From an uncultured Catenibacterium sp. (lineage in GTDB: Bacteria; Bacillota_I; Bacilli_A; Erysipelotrichales; Coprobacillaceae): a stretch of DNA of 64,000 nucleotides. The notes under the pieces are model-generated. The model was not told the DNA's origin and did not search any database. It saw only the letters and a list, made by a program, of their open reading frames with translations. This document shows positions 59,650 through 64,000 of this stretch, piece after piece. How positions within the stretch are numbered: the first letter of the stretch is position 1; every line of letters starts with the position of its first letter. The translations under genes were made by a program, and so were the position numbers. The DNA is taken from the NCBI GenBank assembly GCA_900540685.1, contig UQGS01000004.1:7724-71723 (forward strand), given 5' to 3'.

Positions 59650-62600
59650 ATGGATCACAGAATTGCATTGAAACCAAATACTCCGCTTTGTTTATCTAAT
59701 GATAGTGGTGAAATGATTCATTGTATTATAAAAAATGAAATTGGGCGTGGAGGATCCTGCATTGTATATGAAGCAGTTCGTATCACTGATACAGGTGATC
59801 AAACACTATATAGAATAAAGGAGTTTTACCCTTACAAACTTCATATTTCTCGTAATAATAATGAACTAGTTCCATCAGTACATGATATGGATTCTTTTCA
59901 AAAAGAACAGAAACAATTCCGTTGTGATTTTTCACATACAAATAAGTTATTCTATTCAGGTGATAACTATTCATCCATGACGAATCAATTAGATGTATTT
60001 AATCAAAATGGTACATCCTATATCTTATCTGCCTATTCTTCTAAGAACACATTAGCTGCTTATAAACCAGTGAATTTAAAAGAATGCATTACACTCATTA
60101 AACAGGTTGTTTATGTTTTAGGTAATATTCACAGGATGGGATATCTATATTTAGATATCAAGCCTGATAATGTTTTGATTGTTGATGGATATCAAAAGCA
60201 GGTTCAGCTATTTGACTTTAATTCGCTTTTTGAATGGAAAAAAGTAAATCAACCAAGTGATATCAGACTATCTTATACTAAAGGTTTTGCACCTATTGAG
60301 TTACAGACTTCAAAAATCAAACGACTAGGACCACATACAGATGTTTATAGTGTAGGTGCATTATTGTTTTATCTTTTGTTTGGTCATATACCTACTGTAC
60401 CTGATTGTGAAATAGATGCTGTATATGATTTCTCAAAAATACAATATGACTATCATCAATGTGATGATCGATTATTGAGTTCTTTATGTCATTTCTTTCA
60501 TAATACATTAGCTGTTTATTATGCTGACAGATATCAAAATATGGAGGAAGTATTGGATCAATTATTGATAATTGAGAAGTATGCTGACCCTTTAATACCA
60601 CGTATTTATTCTACTCATATTATAAAGCCGCAAATCTTTTATGGACGTGAACAGGAGTTTAAAGAATTAGATAGTCTTCTATTAAATCCAAATTATAATT
60701 GTTTATTTCTATCAGGTATGGGTGGTATTGGTAAGAGTACCTTTATTAAAGAATATCTTACACGTTATCGTGAGAAGTTTGATACAGTTCTGTATGTCTA
60801 TTATAAGGACAGTATTGAAGAAACTATATCCAATGACATGAATATTGAAATAAACACATTAAGACAAGATGAAGAAAATAAAACGCCCATCAGATACTTT
60901 GATAAAAAAGTTCAAAAGATACGTGAACTTGTAAGAGGTACTTCCGCTGTTTTAGTCATTGATAATTTTACAGGTGAGATGGATGATGATTTAATTGCAC
61001 TTCTTTCTACAGGATTAAGAATTATTCTCTTAACGCGTAAGTTACCTTCTTATTCAAACTGCTTAAAAATGGAACTTTCTGCGATAACAGAGTGGAATGC
61101 TTTAATACATATATTTGAAGCCCATCTTGGACGTTCTATTGAAACATATGAACTAGATGACTTTAAATTTATACTCAATAGTATTGAGAATCATACGCTT
61201 ATTCTAGAATTAATTGCGAAACAGATTGCGAATAGTCATATAACTATTTCTAGTGCAGCAGCTCTTACAATTGAGAATGGTTTTTCTACAATTGCGCCTG
61301 AGAAGGTGGATTACGAAAGAGATAGTAAGCAAATAAGTGATACGATTGGACATATTATAGATGCTTTATTTGTCACAAATATGCTTTCTTCACAAAAGAA
61401 GGTCTTAATGAAGGTACTTTCTTTGATTGGTGATGAAGGAATAGAGATAAATACATTCCAGAGAATAATGCAACTTGAGTCTAAAGATGATTTAAATGAG
61501 TTAATTAAAGATGGCTGGATTACTATTTCTAGGGATCTGGTTTCAATGAACAATGTGATTCAAGAAGCTGTACATCGCTGGGAATGGACAAATGATTCTA
61601 TTCATGCTGCTAGACAGTTCTTAACATATTTTTATATAGAAATTCATTTAGAATCCACAAAGAATAATTACCCTAAGAAACTTAGATCAGAGTCATTAAA
61701 AGGTAAATGGATAATCAATAAACTGTATAAGTGGCAAAAAGGTCTTATTGGGAAGATAAACCAAGAAAGATATGCACGTATCAAAGATGAATCTCCTGCA
61801 GACATTGAAAAACTAACAAAATTACTCTATTTAGCTGAAGGCATTATTAAACAATGTCAAAGAGAGAAAGTGATTTGTGATACAGATCTATTCACAAACC
61901 TGCAGGTTGTAGTCTTACTCAATATGCCTCGTTATAGAGATGACTTTGAAACAAGCAGAATTCTTTCAGATTATATTAAGTCTATTGAGCAAGATGAAGA
62001 CTCTATGCATAAAATGAGACTAGATGCTGTTGTGATTATGCCGATTTATGAATTGATTTTCTCAATTTCTGCCAATAACGAAGATCTAGAAGGTATGCAG
62101 GATATACTAGTACGCGCTAAAAAAGCATCAAGCTGTTTCCATAGGAAAGAAGCTTATGCAATTTATTATAATATGCTTTCTGAGTATTATGATATTCTTC
62201 TTGATGGTTTTTATGATACAGACAATCAAGATGAAGAACGAATACTTAATAAGATGCTTGACGCTATTGAAAAAACATTATTCTATTCTAAACAAAATAT
62301 TTCTTATGATATCAATCATTTGTATGTAAAAAATATTTTGGCTAAAGCCACAATCTTGATGCGAAGTAATCGAGGTACGATAAGAAAAATCGATAAGCTG
62401 ATTACTAACGCAAAGAAAATAATCATAGAGAATACAACGGAATATGCGGATGTTCGATTGCAGTATTATTTAGTATGTGCCTGGTATTATGCGTTAGTAC
62501 AAGATGACAAAGATATGGCAGAAGTATTTATCGAAGATGCACTAGAGTTATCCAATGTTATAATTCCAACTGATTTACAGAGAATTGAGGATGTGATTAT

Positions 62601-62871
62601 TCCTTGCGCCAATATTTACTTCGAATTGTATTGTTATAATCAGGCTATGACTTTGTTGTATAAAGGCACACGCCTCTGTTTTAAGCATATCAATACTGAC
62701 TCCTATGCGTTTATCAGACAGCAGCTCTATAATCATTTCTTTCAGGTTGGCATAGAAGCACAGCAAGTTGAATGGTGTCAAAAGATGATCAAACTTATAG
62801 AAATAGAGAATAAAGAAATTGTGGATGATAAAAATAGAGTGATTATTCCAGAAGAGGTACGAAGTTTATAG
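59650..62871 (+). CDS. Protein kinase-STAND NTPase fusion
   Basis: Large signalling protein of 1073 residues. Residues 1-300 form a Ser/Thr-type kinase: IGRGGSCIVYEA glycine loop, IKEFYP with the ATP-binding Lys, YLDIKPDN catalytic loop, FDFN in place of DFG, and GFAPIE. Residues about 330-560 hold a STAND-type NTPase: SGMGGIGKSTFIKE Walker A, AVLVIDNF Walker B and IILLTRK. The remainder is helical, with repeat-like segments resembling TPRs. The start at 59650 (MDHRIALKPNTPL) follows AAAGGTGG. The plan resembles sensor-effector proteins used in phage defence or signalling; there is no recognisable nuclease or other effector domain, so phosphorylation may be the output. Confidence 0.85.
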   Translation: MDHRIALKPNTPLCLSNDSGEMIHCIIKNEIGRGGSCIVYEAVRITDTGDQTLYRIKEFYPYKLHISRNNNELVPSVHDMDSFQKEQKQFRCDFSHTNKLFYSGDNYSSMTNQLDVFNQNGTSYILSAYSSKNTLAAYKPVNLKECITLIKQVVYVLGNIHRMGYLYLDIKPDNVLIVDGYQKQVQLFDFNSLFEWKKVNQPSDIRLSYTKGFAPIELQTSKIKRLGPHTDVYSVGALLFYLLFGHIPTVPDCEIDAVYDFSKIQYDYHQCDDRLLSSLCHFFHNTLAVYYADRYQNMEEVLDQLLIIEKYADPLIPRIYSTHIIKPQIFYGREQEFKELDSLLLNPNYNCLFLSGMGGIGKSTFIKEYLTRYREKFDTVLYVYYKDSIEETISNDMNIEINTLRQDEENKTPIRYFDKKVQKIRELVRGTSAVLVIDNFTGEMDDDLIALLSTGLRIILLTRKLPSYSNCLKMELSAITEWNALIHIFEAHLGRSIETYELDDFKFILNSIENHTLILELIAKQIANSHITISSAAALTIENGFSTIAPEKVDYERDSKQISDTIGHIIDALFVTNMLSSQKKVLMKVLSLIGDEGIEINTFQRIMQLESKDDLNELIKDGWITISRDLVSMNNVIQEAVHRWEWTNDSIHAARQFLTYFYIEIHLESTKNNYPKKLRSESLKGKWIINKLYKWQKGLIGKINQERYARIKDESPADIEKLTKLLYLAEGIIKQCQREKVICDTDLFTNLQVVVLLNMPRYRDDFETSRILSDYIKSIEQDEDSMHKMRLDAVVIMPIYELIFSISANNEDLEGMQDILVRAKKASSCFHRKEAYAIYYNMLSEYYDILLDGFYDTDNQDEERILNKMLDAIEKTLFYSKQNISYDINHLYVKNILAKATILMRSNRGTIRKIDKLITNAKKIIIENTTEYADVRLQYYLVCAWYYALVQDDKDMAEVFIEDALELSNVIIPTDLQRIEDVIIPCANIYFELYCYNQAMTLLYKGTRLCFKHINTDSYAFIRQQLYNHFFQVGIEAQQVEWCQKMIKLIEIENKEIVDDKNRVIIPEEVRSL

Positions 62872-62883
62872 TGTAAGTATCCA

Positions 62884-62914
62884 AGTCTGAACTATTATAG
62901 TTCAGGCTTTTTTG
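62884..62914 (+). terminator. Intrinsic terminator of the kinase-STAND gene
   Basis: AGTCTGAACTA and TAGTTCAGGCT (one G-U) pair over TTA, followed by T. Confidence 0.87.
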
Positions 62915-63042
62915 TTTGCATCCACAAAACCAGATATAAAAATCACCATGTTATATTTTGGCCAGAAAAAGGAAGGAGAATGCATATGAATAGGTATTAA
63001 GAATAAATTCAATCGTACGAATAATAATGAGGAGGCTTAATT

Positions 63043-63876
63043 ATGAATAAGAAAATATTTATTGTGATTATGAGTTTATTAGTTAGTTTAACTGGATGTG
63101 GTAGTAGTAAGACTACGAGTAGTAGTCCAAAGGAAAAAATCAATATAAAAGATATTGCTTGGAATGTGGATGAAGGTATTGTGGATGGAGAACGTTGTGT
63201 ACTTCTTGGCTATACGAATAATACAAATTATACAATCACCGGCTTTGAACTTACATTCAAAGAAAAAAAGAATATAACTGAAGAAGAAAAATCAAAATTA
63301 TATTCAGAAGTCAAAGAGTCATGTGGATTAACTGATGAATACAAGAATAGTTCTATTTCTATGTATACGGATAGTAATCAGGTTGTGAATAAAAAAGAAT
63401 CTATTTCGAATGTGCATTGTTGTTACGATAACTATTATTATGTAAAGAATATCAATCACTATAAGCTGATGGAACCTGATATTGCGACTATTAAGTATAT
63501 TGATAATAATAAGGTCTATACTGAATACTATGATTTTAGTGCAAAAAAATATTCTCTTGATAAAGACCCACAGATAGCCTATCAATGGTCTAAAACAGAA
63601 TTAGGAGATAAAATTCCTAAAACAAATGCAAAGGTAGTAGAAATCATCAGAGATGATCAAATAAACTTTACATTTAAAGCATATGGATTGTCACGAGATC
63701 AGTTTAATGCTTATGTTGAAGAATGTGAAAAACGTGGCTATAACGTTGATTTGAGTTACGTTGATGGATTCTATAGCGCAAATAGTAAAGAAGGTTATAA
63801 TATTAAGGCAATGTATGATGAAGATGATCATTCGATCACTGCGGCAATAAATTCTCCAAAAGCTAATCATGAATAA
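63043..63876 (+). CDS. Lipoprotein of unknown function
   Basis: Exported lipoprotein of 277 residues. The signal peptide MNKKIFIVIMSLLVSLTGC ends in the lipobox LTGC, followed by a Ser/Thr-rich linker. Residues about 35-115 form a domain with NVDEGIVDGERCVLLGYTNN, like extracellular FxLYD-type beta domains. The last 70 residues (AYGLSRDQFNAYVEECEKRGYN, GFYSANSKEGYNIKAMYD) match a C-terminal domain common in Firmicutes lipoproteins that I cannot name with certainty. GAGGAGG precedes the ATG. It is separated from the kinase gene by a terminator, so it may be independent. Confidence 0.78.
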   Translation: MNKKIFIVIMSLLVSLTGCGSSKTTSSSPKEKINIKDIAWNVDEGIVDGERCVLLGYTNNTNYTITGFELTFKEKKNITEEEKSKLYSEVKESCGLTDEYKNSSISMYTDSNQVVNKKESISNVHCCYDNYYYVKNINHYKLMEPDIATIKYIDNNKVYTEYYDFSAKKYSLDKDPQIAYQWSKTELGDKIPKTNAKVVEIIRDDQINFTFKAYGLSRDQFNAYVEECEKRGYNVDLSYVDGFYSANSKEGYNIKAMYDEDDHSITAAINSPKANHE

Positions 63877-63937
63877 TGAAAAAGGGGCTGTAACGAATAG
63901 ACAATATGAAATGACGAGGAGGAAACAAAAAAAGTAA
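63869..63937 (+). CDS. Possible short gene or truncated N-terminus, 22 codons
   Basis: The frame begins with an ATG overlapping the lipoprotein stop and reads a charged peptide (MNNEKGAVTNRQYEMTRRKQKK) before TAA. It resembles the cytosolic N-terminus of a membrane protein rather than a complete product. No clear ribosome site of its own is seen. The next 63 bases to the window edge contain nothing I can assign. Confidence 0.3.
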   Translation: MNNEKGAVTNRQYEMTRRKQKK

Positions 63938-64000
63938 CTCTCCTTAATTGTTCAATCGTGGATTTACCATTATACTTTGAGTAGAAACAAAAATTCATAG

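Overview
This is a low-GC Gram-positive chromosome segment. The gene orders rpsF-ssb-rpsR, yybS-gdpP-rplI-dnaB and tilS-hpt-ftsH-hslO-dusB-lysS are origin-proximal blocks in Firmicutes. Protein style, abundant RpiR regulators and PTS loci, and the T-box leader suggest an anaerobic gut member of the Erysipelotrichales/Coprobacillaceae (Catenibacterium-like). That placement is inference; no rRNA gene is present.

Layout. 1-5000: cell-surface and core genes (polysaccharide deacetylase, PAP2 phosphatase, ychF, class B sortase, ispD, rpsF-ssb-rpsR with a structured leader). 5000-6600: an AlbA/Schlafen-type regulator gene bracketed by copied terminators and 26-bp palindromes. 6650-10610: M18 aminopeptidase and a TetM-like GTPase fused to a YacP/Rae1-type NYN nuclease domain. 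10622-13434: csoR-copA on the minus strand, where copA carries a C-terminal CopZ domain with its own internal ribosome site. 13477-29789: core genes (yybS, gdpP, rplI, dnaB, tdk, prfA, prmC, tilS, hpt, ftsH, hslO, dusB). 29833-38857: a fused Memo-AMMECR1 gene with its radical SAM partner, then a beta-glucoside locus (EIIC, 6-phospho-beta-glucosidase, ROK kinase) with two RpiR regulators.

38860-43466 is an accessory patch around lysS. On one side is an AbiF-type HEPN gene with a short terminated RNA under its own promoter, next to a transposase remnant. On the other side is an AbiE pair whose toxin is truncated, followed by four 23-bp repeats. 43485-46313 holds an XRE membrane regulator, a stand-alone rsmH paralogue, and a compact locus that reads as a type I toxin-antitoxin module: a 28-residue hydrophobic peptide starting at TTG behind a sequestered Shine-Dalgarno, and a convergent antisense RNA sharing its terminator. 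A tandem duplication has left a second, diverged antitoxin RNA whose toxin is missing.

46317-56873 is sugar metabolism: RpiR, RDD protein, YieK-type sugar-phosphate protein and an EIIC sharing TTTCCA-N5-TGGAAA operators; a cysteine desulfidase-like protein; and a mannose-type PTS (B, C, D, A) with a GH13 glucosidase and an RpiR gene. 57018-63937 is accessory again: an AAA_14/DUF4143 ATPase under a 37-bp palindrome, then an unknown 402-residue protein, a protein kinase-STAND NTPase fusion and a lipoprotein.

The most interesting candidates are the tandem antitoxin locus (45800-46313), the AbiF RNA-HEPN unit (39016-40128), the GTPase-nuclease fusion (8094-10610) and the kinase-STAND module (58370-63876).
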